A stretch of DNA of 32,065 nt from an uncultured Bacteroidales bacterium (GTDB lineage Bacteria; Bacteroidota; Bacteroidia; Bacteroidales; UBA932), in contig ONJB01000034.1 of assembly GCA_900318015.1 (NCBI GenBank), positions 1 through 32,065 of the forward strand. Reading direction: 5' to 3'. The translations under genes were made by a program, and so were the position numbers. The notes beneath the pieces were generated by a model that was given only the letters and a program-made list of their open reading frames with translations, was not told the DNA's origin and searched no databases. Below are positions 24,818 to 32,065 of the stretch, one piece after another; the stretch's first letter is position 1; each line of letters starts with the position of its first letter.

Positions 24818-26533
24818 TTAGGCCTCCACGACGCGGAAAGCGGCGAGGTCGGAGGCTTTGAAAGCGCGGATGTAAGCGCTCTTTCCATTCACGGTTTCCT
24901 CGGCCATCTGCGTCATCACGCGGGCGGACTTCGCGAAGAGTTCCGGCGCGAGGGTGGCATCCCGCTGCAGCAGCAGGGCCATCACGATCTCACCGGTCAT
25001 GTCATACAGGCGCCGGGCCAGGAAGTCCAGGACCTCCTGGTCCTCGAACGCCTTGACGGCCGCGATGCTCGCGTCGTAGATGTCGGCGAGGGCTGCGACC
25101 CGGGCGCGGAGGGGTTCCATCTCGGCCGAGACGGGCTCGGCGAGCAGCCCCCGGATGATCTCCGAGTAGGAACCGTTCGTGATGTAGCGGATCGCTGCCA
25201 CGACCTGAAGCTGGGTCGTTCCTTCATAGATATTGAAGATGCGCGCGTCGCGCATCAGGCGCTGGCACTTGTACTCCATGATGAAACCGGAACCGCCGTG
25301 GACGGAAACGCAGTCGAAGGCGTTCTGGTTCGCATATTCGGAGCTCATGCCCTTGCACAGGGGCGTGAAGGCGTCGGCCAGGCGGCTGTATTTCTTCATT
25401 TCGGCGCGTTCCTCCCCCGTCAGCGGACGGTCGCGCTGGATATCCTCCAGGCACTTGTACACGTCCACGTGCGCGGCGGTGTGATAGAGCAGGGTGCGGC
25501 TGGCATCCAGCTTCGCCTTCATCCGGCTGAGCATGTCGTACACACCCGGGAAATGGTCGATGGTCTGGCCGAACTGGGCGCGCTCGGAGGCGTACCGGGA
25601 CGCCTCGTTATAGGCCTCCTGGCTCAGGCCGGTGGACTGGGCGCCGATGCCGAGGCGGGCGCCGTTCATCAGAGCCATCACATACTTGATCAGGCCCATC
25701 CGGGTGCTGCCGCAAAGCTCGGCGCGGGCGTTCTTATAGGTAAGTTCGCACGTCGGCGAGCCATGGATGCCCAGCTTGTGCTCGATGTGGCGCACGTCCA
25801 CGCCGCCCTGCCGCTTGTCGTAGATGAACATCGACAGGCCTCGGCCGTCGCGGGTCCCTTCCTCGCTGCGGGCGAGGACGAGGTGGATGTCGGAGTCGCC
25901 ATTGGTGATGAACCGCTTCACGCCGTTCAGGAGCCAGCAGCCCTGCTCCTCGCTCCACGTCGCCTTGAGCATCACGCGCTGGAGGTCCGAACCGGCATCG
26001 GGCTCGGTCAGGTCCATGGACATGGTTTCGCCGGCGCAGATGCGCGGGAGGAACTTCTGCCGCTGCTCTTCGGAACCGAACTCGTATAGGGTGTCGGCGC
26101 AGCTCTGCAGGCTCCAGATGTTCTGGAACGAGGCGTCGGCGGCGCTCACCAGCTCGGAGCACATGCTGAACACGACGTTCGGCAGGTTCAGGCCGCCGTA
26201 CCGGCGCGGCTGCGCGACGCCGGTGAGGCCGGCCTTGCGCATCGCCTCCATGTTCTCGACGGTCTTGGAGGCGTAGATCATCCGCCCGTTCTCGAGGTGC
26301 GGACCTTCCAGGTCCACGCTCTCGGAGTTCGGGGCGATGATGTTGGCGGTGATGTCACCGACAACTTCCAGCAGGCGCTTGTAGTTCTCGATGCAGTCTT
26401 CATAGTCTACGGGCGCCTCCGGATACAGGTCCTTGTCGGCGAATCCCTTTTCCCGAAGCTCCACGATCCGGCGCATCAGGGGATGCTGGAAGTAGAAGGC
26501 GATTTCGGGATGGTCGGTATAGTAGTTGGCCAT
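24818..26533 (-). CDS. Acyl-CoA dehydrogenase, long (571 aa) form
   Basis: A FAD-dependent acyl-CoA dehydrogenase passing electrons to ETF. The FAD signature MDLTEPDAGSD is at 173-183, ITNGDSDI at 209-216, and the catalytic base is predicted as E437 in IYEGTTQLQ. At 571 residues it is longer than the roughly 380-residue butyryl-CoA dehydrogenases: there is an N-terminal extension (about 1-60) and a C-terminal helical domain (about 460-571). Substrate chain length is uncertain. It starts 3 bp after the etfA stop, third in etfB-etfA-acd. The C-terminus is SDLAAFRVVEA. Confidence 0.93.
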   Translation of the reverse strand: MANYYTDHPEIAFYFQHPLMRRIVELREKGFADKDLYPEAPVDYEDCIENYKRLLEVVGDITANIIAPNSESVDLEGPHLENGRMIYASKTVENMEAMRKAGLTGVAQPRRYGGLNLPNVVFSMCSELVSAADASFQNIWSLQSCADTLYEFGSEEQRQKFLPRICAGETMSMDLTEPDAGSDLQRVMLKATWSEEQGCWLLNGVKRFITNGDSDIHLVLARSEEGTRDGRGLSMFIYDKRQGGVDVRHIEHKLGIHGSPTCELTYKNARAELCGSTRMGLIKYVMALMNGARLGIGAQSTGLSQEAYNEASRYASERAQFGQTIDHFPGVYDMLSRMKAKLDASRTLLYHTAAHVDVYKCLEDIQRDRPLTGEERAEMKKYSRLADAFTPLCKGMSSEYANQNAFDCVSVHGGSGFIMEYKCQRLMRDARIFNIYEGTTQLQVVAAIRYITNGSYSEIIRGLLAEPVSAEMEPLRARVAALADIYDASIAAVKAFEDQEVLDFLARRLYDMTGEIVMALLLQRDATLAPELFAKSARVMTQMAEETVNGKSAYIRAFKASDLAAFRVVEA

Positions 26534-26536
26534 GGC

Positions 26537-27559
26537 TTACTTGCTGTTTTTCTTGTAATACTTGATAAGCTTCGGGATCACTTCCTCCACGGTGCCCACG
26601 ATCACGTAGTCCGCGATCCTGTTGATGGGGGCGTCGGGGTCCGAATTCACGCTGATGATGATGTTGCTGTCCTGCATGCCGGCGATGTGCTGGATCTGGC
26701 CGCTGATGCCGCAGGCGATGTACACCTTCGGATGGACGGTCACGCCGGTCTGGCCGATCTGGCGGTCGGCGTCGCAGAAGCCGGCGTCCACCGCGGCGCG
26801 GCTCGCGCCCACCTCCGCGTGGAGGACCTTCGCCAGGTCGAACAGCATCTGGAACCCCTCCTTGGAACCCATGCCGTAACCGCCGGAAACGACGAGGGAA
26901 GCGCCCTTGAGGTTATGTTTGGCGGCCTCCACGTGATGGTCCAGGACCTTCACGACATAGGCCTCCGGGCTCACATACCGGTCCACGTCGGGATAGACCA
27001 CTTCCCCGCGGGCCTTCCCCGCGTACAGGGCCTTCTGCATGACGCCGGAACGGACGGTCGCCATCTGCGGGCGGTGGTCCGGATTCACGATGGTCGCCAC
27101 GATGTTGCCGCCGAAGGCGGGACGGATCTGGTACAGAAGGTTCTTGTAGGACTTCCCGGTCTTGACGTCGTCGAAGTCACCGATCTCGAGCTGGGTGCAG
27201 TCGGCGGTAAGGCCGCTGGTCAGGGAAGAGGACACGCGCGGGCCCAGGTCCCGGCCGATGACGGTCGCGCCCATCAGGCAGATCTGCGGTTTCTCCTCCT
27301 TGAAGAGGTTCACGAGAATATCGGTGTGGGGCGCGGACGTGTAGGGAAACAGGTCCTTCCCGTCGAAAACAAACAGCTTGTCCACCCCGTACGGGAGGAT
27401 CTGGGACTCCACGGACCCTTTGATGCCGGTACCGGCCACGACGGCGTGCAGTTCCACGCCCAGTTCGTCCGCAAGCTTGCGGCCCTTGGTCAGGAGTTCC
27501 TGGGAGACCTCGGCCACGACCGTGCCCTCGATCTCACAATATACGAATACGTTATCCAT
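26537..27559 (-). CDS. etfA: Electron transfer flavoprotein subunit alpha
   Basis: A 340-residue FAD-binding ETF subunit that pairs with EtfB to carry electrons to or from the acyl-CoA dehydrogenase. The C-terminal FAD domain is clear: GASRAAVDAGFCDADRQIGQ, TGVTVHPKVYIACGISGQIQH and NSDPDAPINRIADYVIVG. The start at 27559 (MDNVFVYCEIEG) begins 4 bp after the etfB stop; the frame extends upstream into etfB but with no family similarity. Whether the pair is electron-bifurcating cannot be decided by eye. Confidence 0.94.
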   Translation of the reverse strand: MDNVFVYCEIEGTVVAEVSQELLTKGRKLADELGVELHAVVAGTGIKGSVESQILPYGVDKLFVFDGKDLFPYTSAPHTDILVNLFKEEKPQICLMGATVIGRDLGPRVSSSLTSGLTADCTQLEIGDFDDVKTGKSYKNLLYQIRPAFGGNIVATIVNPDHRPQMATVRSGVMQKALYAGKARGEVVYPDVDRYVSPEAYVVKVLDHHVEAAKHNLKGASLVVSGGYGMGSKEGFQMLFDLAKVLHAEVGASRAAVDAGFCDADRQIGQTGVTVHPKVYIACGISGQIQHIAGMQDSNIIISVNSDPDAPINRIADYVIVGTVEEVIPKLIKYYKKNSK

Positions 27560-27563
27560 AGTC

Positions 27564-28433
27564 TTAGCCGATGATCTTGTCACTGATGAGTTCCTGCACC
27601 AGGCCTTCGACATCCGCGTCGGAGGCGGTGAGGGTCTTGCTTTCCTTGGCCTGGAACACGATGTTCTGCACCGTCTTCACGCGGGTCGGAGAGCCGGCGA
27701 AGCCGCACTGGGACGGGTCCCCGTCCACATCGGCCACCGTCCACTGGGTGAGGGTCAGATACGGCCGCTCCGCATACAGGGCGGCATGGGGGTCGTTTTC
27801 GGGACGCTCGGAAGGGCAGGTCGCCCATTTGTATTTCATCACGAGCCGCACGTTCTGCGGGCGGCAGGGAGCCGCGGTACCATTGACGGTCACCACGAGG
27901 GGAAGCGGCGCTTCGACGGTCTCGACGCCGCCGTCGATGGAACGGAGGATGGTCGCCTTGCCGTCCTTCACGGACAGGATCTCCTGGGCATAGGTGACTT
28001 GCGTCATGCCCAGCTTCTCGGCCACCTGGGGGCCCACCTGGGCCGTGTCGCCGTCGATGGCCTGACGGCCGCCGATGACGAGGTCCACGCCGCCGATCTT
28101 GCGGATCGCAGTCGCGAGGGCATAGGAAGTGGCGAGGGTGTCGGCACCGGCGAAAAGCCGGTCGGTGAGGAGGTAGCCGGTATCGGCCCCGCGGTAGAGG
28201 CCCTGGCGGATGATCTCCCCCGCACGGGGCGGGCCCATGGTCAGGATGGCTACGGTCGAGCCCGGATTCTGTTCTTTCAGGCGGAGGGCCTGCTCCAGGG
28301 CGTTCAGGTCGTCGGGATTGAAGATGGCGGGCAGGGCGGCGCGGTTCACGGTCCCTTCGGCCGTCATGGCGTCTTTGCCCACGTTGCGGGTGTCCGGGAC
28401 TTGTTTGGCCAGGACAACGATTTTCAAAGTCAT
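27564..28433 (-). CDS. etfB: Electron transfer flavoprotein subunit beta
   Basis: A 289-residue nucleotide-binding ETF subunit. MTLKIVVLAKQVPDT is the family N-terminus, NPDDLNALEQALRL follows, and GGRQAIDGDTAQVGPQVAEKLG (about 121-142) is the signature loop. It is first of the etfB-etfA-acd operon, with 4 bp and 3 bp between genes. No TAnnTTTG element was found directly upstream; a strong stem-loop (28468-28495) separates it from the HerA-like gene, so either readthrough or a non-consensus promoter drives it. Confidence 0.94.
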   Translation of the reverse strand: MTLKIVVLAKQVPDTRNVGKDAMTAEGTVNRAALPAIFNPDDLNALEQALRLKEQNPGSTVAILTMGPPRAGEIIRQGLYRGADTGYLLTDRLFAGADTLATSYALATAIRKIGGVDLVIGGRQAIDGDTAQVGPQVAEKLGMTQVTYAQEILSVKDGKATILRSIDGGVETVEAPLPLVVTVNGTAAPCRPQNVRLVMKYKWATCPSERPENDPHAALYAERPYLTLTQWTVADVDGDPSQCGFAGSPTRVKTVQNIVFQAKESKTLTASDADVEGLVQELISDKIIG

Positions 28434-28467
28434 GTTAGGATTCGGGTTTCAGTACAATTTGGGAAAG

Positions 28468-28495
28468 GGGGAACCTCTATTTGATGAGGTTCCCC
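28468..28495 (-). terminator. Stem-loop at the end of the HerA-like gene
   Basis: GGGGAACCTC (28468-28477) and GAGGTTCCCC (28486-28495) are perfect reverse complements with an 8-base loop. The HerA-like stop codon (28477-28479) lies in the hairpin. The downstream minus-strand tract is C/T-rich (CTTTCCC) rather than pure T, so it may terminate or attenuate transcription into etfB. Confidence 0.6.
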
Positions 28496-30102
28496 AGGAT
28501 GCTCCGGGTGAGTTCCCGGGTTATGGTGTTCGTCGCGGATTTGGTAGCCTTCTGGACCGCCTTCTTGGTGGTGGAGGTGCCGCTCTTCTTCTTGGTTCCG
28601 GTCACGGAGTCGGCCACGGAGGCGGCGACGACGCCGGTGACGGCGGTAATCACGGACTTCAAGACCTTGGAGGCGATGCTGTTCTTCTTTTTCTTGGCCT
28701 GTTCCTTCTCTACTTTCGCCTGCTCCTTCTCGAGCTTGGCCTGTTCCTTGGCCTCGATGGCGGCCTGCTTCTCGGCCTCCTTCTGCGCCTGGAGTTCGGC
28801 CTTCTGGCGCTCGGCCTCGGCCGTGGCGGCGACGAGGATCTCGTAGGCGCTCTCGCGGTCGTCGACCTTGTCGTAACGGCCCCAGAGGCGGGACTGCTTG
28901 ATGATCGTGGCGCGCTGGTCCTCGGTGATGGCGCCGATCTGGCTCAGCGGGAAGAGGATCTTCGCCCGCTCGACCACGGAAGGCGCGCCCTTCTCGTCCA
29001 GGAAGGAGACGAGGGCCTCGCCGGTCTCCAGCTGGAGGATGGCTTCGTAGGTGTCGAAGGCCGGATTCGCGCGGAAGGTCTCCGCGGCCACCTTGACGGC
29101 CTTCTGGTCTTTCGGGGTATAGGCACGAAGGGCGTGCTGGACCCGGTTGCCGAGCTGGCCGAGGATGTTCTCGGGGATGTCGGTCGGACTCTGGGTGACG
29201 AAGTAGATGCCGACGCCCTTGGAGCGGATGAGGCGGATGACCTGCTCGATCTTGGAGGTCAGGGCCTTGGAGGTATCCTCGAAGAGCATATGGGCCTCGT
29301 CGAAGAAGAAGACGAGTTTGGGAAGGTCCATGTCACCGACCTCCGGAAGCGTGCTGTACAGCTCGGAGAGCAGCCAGAGGAGGAAGGTGGAATAGAGCTT
29401 CGGCTTGAGCATGAGCTTGTCGGCGGCCAGGACGTTCATCACGCCCTTCCCGCCCTCGCACTGGAGGAGGTCGAAGATGTCAAAGGCCGGCCGGCCGAAG
29501 AACAGGTCGGCGCCCTGGTTCTCCAGACCCAGGAGAGCGCGCTGGATGGCGCCGATGGAGGCGGCCGAGACGTTGCCGTACTGGGTGGTGAATTCCGCCG
29601 CATTCTGGCCCACGAAATTGAGCATGGCGCGGAGGTCCTTCAGGTCATCGAGCAGGAGGCCGTTGTCGTCGGCGATCTTGAAGACGATGTTCAGGACGCC
29701 GGTCTGCGTCTCGTTGAGCTCCATCAGGCGGCCCAGCAGGTCCGGGCCCATGTCGGAAATGGTGGCGCGCATGGGGTGTCCCTGCTCGCCGTACACGTCG
29801 AAGAAACGGACAGGGCAGCTCTGGAACTGCGGGTCTTCGATGCCGAACTCCGGCAGGCGCTTCTGGATGAAACCGGAGAGCTTGCCCGCCTGGCTGATGC
29901 CGGAAAGGTCGCCCTTCATGTCGGCCATGAAGCAGGGCACGCCGGCCTGGCAGAAGGTTTCGGCCAACACCTGCAGGGTGACGGTCTTGCCGGTACCGGT
30001 GGCGCCGGCGATGAGCCCGTGGCGGTTCGCCATCTTGCCGACGATGGAGATGGGGCCGTTGGCAGAGTGGGCTACGTACAGCCCGCGTTCTTTATCTAGC
30101 AT
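28477..30102 (-). CDS. HerA/DUF853-family P-loop ATPase with a Lys/Glu/Ala-rich tail
   Basis: A 541-residue ATPase of the HerA-like DUF853 (YjgR) type, in the FtsK/HerA group. Walker A is GATGTGKT (33-40) and Walker [10 protein letters not shown] (263-271). Other conserved pieces are DMKGDLSGI (61-69), [24 protein letters not shown] and FPLSQIGA. Members are sometimes called putative helicases but lack proof. The C-terminus (about 425-541) is a charged coiled-coil with short repeats ([19 protein letters not shown]), then an alpha segment ([23 protein letters not shown]) and a Ser/Thr/Lys tail. It overlaps the cstA 3' end by 7 bp. Its role is unknown. Confidence 0.88.
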   Translation of the reverse strand: MLDKERGLYVAHSANGPISIVGKMANRHGLIAGATGTGKTVTLQVLAETFCQAGVPCFMADMKGDLSGISQAGKLSGFIQKRLPEFGIEDPQFQSCPVRFFDVYGEQGHPMRATISDMGPDLLGRLMELNETQTGVLNIVFKIADDNGLLLDDLKDLRAMLNFVGQNAAEFTTQYGNVSAASIGAIQRALLGLENQGADLFFGRPAFDIFDLLQCEGGKGVMNVLAADKLMLKPKLYSTFLLWLLSELYSTLPEVGDMDLPKLVFFFDEAHMLFEDTSKALTSKIEQVIRLIRSKGVGIYFVTQSPTDIPENILGQLGNRVQHALRAYTPKDQKAVKVAAETFRANPAFDTYEAILQLETGEALVSFLDEKGAPSVVERAKILFPLSQIGAITEDQRATIIKQSRLWGRYDKVDDRESAYEILVAATAEAERQKAELQAQKEAEKQAAIEAKEQAKLEKEQAKVEKEQAKKKKNSIASKVLKSVITAVTGVVAASVADSVTGTKKKSGTSTTKKAVQKATKSATNTITRELTRSILGNLIK

Positions 30103-31559
30103 GTCTGTCTGTTTTTACGATATTTCCAAAGATAGAAAAGAATTGCCGAAATGGCAAATGTTCCGAGGGCGATCCACGGAATCGTGGACACGGGAAGGCC
30201 CAGGCCGATCTTGTCCACGAGGATGAAGGTCGTGCAGACCGACGTCATGAACAGCGCCGGGAGCAGCGCGATCAGGTAGTATAGGCCGGGCTTGTTGCGG
30301 ACCAGGTAGACGGTCGCGGTCCAGAACATGAACACGGAAAGCGTCTGGTTGGCCCAGCCGAAGTAACGCCAGATGACGTTGAAGCCGTTGGCATCGGCGA
30401 TGTTGTACCACAGGAGAAGGCCCGACAGGACGAACAGCGGGACGGCGATGTACAGGCGCTTCCGCATCGGACCCTGGTCCAGATGGAGGAAGTCCGCGAT
30501 GATCAGGCGGGCGCTGCGGAAAGCCGTATCGCCGCTGGTGATGGGCGCCGCGACGACGCCGAGCAGGGCGAGGATGCCGCCCAGCACGCCGAGCCAGCTC
30601 TGCGAGACCTTCGTCACGACCACGGGGGCCGCCGCCGTGAGGTCGGAACCGACCTCGGCCGCGCCGCCGTCGAAGAAGAAATAGGAGGAGACCGCCGCCC
30701 AGATCAGAGCGACCAGGCCTTCCGTGACCATCGCGCCGTAGAAGATGGGACGGCCGAGTTTCTCGTTCGTGATGCAGCGGGCCATCAGCGGGCTCTGGGT
30801 GGCGTGGAAGCCGCTCACGGCGCCGCAGGCGATAGTGATGAACAGGCAGGGGAAGATGGGCTGTCCCTCGAGGCCCACGGAAGGGCCGCGGTTCTGCAGA
30901 CCCTGCCAGAATTCGGGCAGGGAAGGCCACTTGATGAGAAGGCACACCATCAGGGCCACCGCCATGAACAGCAGGGCCGCCGCGAACACCGGATAGATCC
31001 GGCCGATGATCTTGTCGATCGGGAGCAGCGTCGCGACGATGTAGTAGGCGAAGACGACGAACACCCAGGTCATGACCGACCACTGGCCGCCGTCGCCCAC
31101 CATGCCGCCCAGGATGACGGCCGGGCTGTACACGAACACGGCGCCCACCATCAGCAGGAGGAGGACGGAGAAGACGAGCATGACTTTCTTGGTCGTCTCG
31201 CCCAGGTAGCGGCCGACCAGGACGGGATAACCCGCCCCGCCGTGGCGGACGGAGAGCATGCCGGACAGGTAGTCATGGACGGCGCCTGCGAAAATGCAGC
31301 CGAAAACGATCCACAGGTAGGCCGACGGGCCGAACTTCGCGCCCATGATGGCGCCGAAGATGGGTCCGGTCCCGGCGATGTTCAGGAACTGGATCATGTA
31401 CACTTTCCACGCGGGCATCGCGATGAAGTCCACGTTGTCGGCCTTGGAGACGGCCGGCGTCACCAGATTCGGATTGGGCCCGAAGACCCGGTCCACGAAG
31501 GATCCGTACAGAAGATAGCCGACGACGAGCGCGGCCACGCTGATGAGGAATGAGAACAT
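30096..31559 (-). CDS. cstA: Carbon starvation protein CstA (short form), peptide/pyruvate transporter family
   Basis: A 487-residue polytopic inner-membrane protein of the CstA family, linked to peptide or pyruvate uptake in other bacteria. Diagnostic stretches are [28 protein letters not shown] near the N-terminus, [39 protein letters not shown] and [16 protein letters not shown]. About twelve or more hydrophobic segments follow. It is shorter than the E. coli protein (about 700 residues), as in many short-form homologues. It starts 8 bp after the rsmD stop and overlaps the HerA-like start by 7 bp, implying one transcript. The substrate here is not established. Confidence 0.93.
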   Translation of the reverse strand: MFSFLISVAALVVGYLLYGSFVDRVFGPNPNLVTPAVSKADNVDFIAMPAWKVYMIQFLNIAGTGPIFGAIMGAKFGPSAYLWIVFGCIFAGAVHDYLSGMLSVRHGGAGYPVLVGRYLGETTKKVMLVFSVLLLLMVGAVFVYSPAVILGGMVGDGGQWSVMTWVFVVFAYYIVATLLPIDKIIGRIYPVFAAALLFMAVALMVCLLIKWPSLPEFWQGLQNRGPSVGLEGQPIFPCLFITIACGAVSGFHATQSPLMARCITNEKLGRPIFYGAMVTEGLVALIWAAVSSYFFFDGGAAEVGSDLTAAAPVVVTKVSQSWLGVLGGILALLGVVAAPITSGDTAFRSARLIIADFLHLDQGPMRKRLYIAVPLFVLSGLLLWYNIADANGFNVIWRYFGWANQTLSVFMFWTATVYLVRNKPGLYYLIALLPALFMTSVCTTFILVDKIGLGLPVSTIPWIALGTFAISAILFYLWKYRKNRQTC

Positions 31560-31567
31560 AGGCTGTG

Positions 31568-32065
31568 CTAAGCTTCCAATTGTTCGAAAAACGAGAAATG
31601 TACCCGGCCGTACACCTTCTCCTTCTTGAAGCGGGGGTGCTCCCGGAAGGAGTGCTCCCCGCCGTGCTCCAGGATGAAGTAGCAGCCGGGATGGAGGATA
31701 TCCTGCGCGAAGACCTGGTCCGGAAGGGTTTCCAGGTTTTCCAGGGCGTAGGGCGGATCCGCGAAGATGATGTCGAACTTCTCGCGGCAGATGGGGAGGA
31801 AGTCGAAGACGTTGTCCCGGACCATCGTCACGTTCGTGAGGCCGAGGCGCTGCGCCTCGGCCTTGATGAACGAGGCGTTCTCGCGCGCCATCTCCACGCA
31901 GTACACGCGGGCGGCGCCCCGGGAGGCGAACTCAAAGGAAATGGCGCCGGTTCCTCCGAAGAGGTCCAGCACCTTGAGGTCCTCGAATTCGTATTCGTTG
32001 TCCAGGACGTTGAACAGGCCCTCGCGGGCGAAGTCCGTGGTCGGGCGCGCCTTGTATCCCGCGGG
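31568..32065 (-). CDS. rsmD: 16S rRNA (guanine966-N2)-methyltransferase RsmD, 5' end cut by window edge
   Basis: A SAM-dependent methyltransferase acting on 16S rRNA. The visible 165 codons begin PAGYKARPTTDFAREGLFNVL, the usual N-terminal region of RsmD after its first dozen or so residues, so only a short start is missing. Motif I is DLFGGTGAISFE, and the catalytic motif IV is DPPY (ADPPYAL). A GTG at 31970-31972 is an internal codon, not the start. cstA follows after 8 bp. Confidence 0.93.
   Translation of the reverse strand, partial: PAGYKARPTTDFAREGLFNVLDNEYEFEDLKVLDLFGGTGAISFEFASRGAARVYCVEMARENASFIKAEAQRLGLTNVTMVRDNVFDFLPICREKFDIIFADPPYALENLETLPDQVFAQDILHPGCYFILEHGGEHSFREHPRFKKEKVYGRVHFSFFEQLEA

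Noticed and set aside
28210-30099. Plus-strand 629-codon frame opposite the HerA-like gene
   Set aside because: A Leu/Gly/Glu-rich mirror frame with no recognisable domain. The opposite strand has Walker motifs and overlaps cstA in a normal operon fashion.

Overview
The window reads as a chromosomal segment of a GC-rich member of the Bacteroidota, most likely the order Bacteroidales. The evidence is the repeated Bacteroidota-type promoter element TAnnTTTG just upstream of many starts (with -33 TTTG at the correct spacing in at least two cases), the near absence of Shine-Dalgarno sites, a DUF4293 membrane protein, a TonB C-terminal domain fused to an extracytoplasmic enzyme fold, an ECF sigma factor followed by a membrane-anchored beta-barrel protein, and a short-form CstA. 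Genus-level placement is inference only. No rRNA, tRNA, CRISPR array, transposase or phage gene was seen.

Layout. (1) 1-9790, minus strand: gyrA, a TPR protein, a CapA-like protein and a PhoH-like ATPase form one tightly spaced run. A second promoter then drives a SPOR lipoprotein, an M28-fold/TonB_C fusion that has lost most catalytic residues, and leuS (cut by the window edge). (2) 9882-12257, plus: clpC, divergent from gyrA, apparently without the usual middle (UVR/M) domain. (3) 12244-14502: a 41-aa small ORF, a gph-like HAD phosphatase, a uridine-phosphorylase-family enzyme, and a DUF4293 protein. (4) 14515-17201, minus: fabH-fabF-fabZ, fatty-acid synthesis; it shares a perfectly symmetric bidirectional terminator with the DUF4293 gene. 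(5) 17296-18235, plus: a membrane LytTR regulator preceded by two direct repeats. (6) 18323-21016: a visibly lower-GC islet with a lipoprotein divergent from an ECF sigma gene and a protein joining a cytoplasmic segment, one membrane helix, a long linker and an outer-membrane-type beta-barrel. The shared intergenic region has a striking 46-bp dyad. (7) 21085-23464, minus: queF (frameshifted by an apparent 23-nt deletion), prfA, mazG. (8) 23525-28433: a family-1 CoA-transferase facing an etfB-etfA-acyl-CoA dehydrogenase operon, suggesting acyl-CoA/short-chain fatty acid metabolism. (9) 28477-32065, minus: rsmD (cut by the window edge), cstA and a HerA/DUF853-type ATPase.

Most of the window is housekeeping. 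The best candidate for something under-described is the sigma / trans-envelope barrel / lipoprotein islet with its symmetric control region. The pseudo-peptidase-TonB fusion, the M-domain-less ClpC, the broken queF and the 41-aa ORF also merit attention. All calls come from reading the sequence; no database search was possible.
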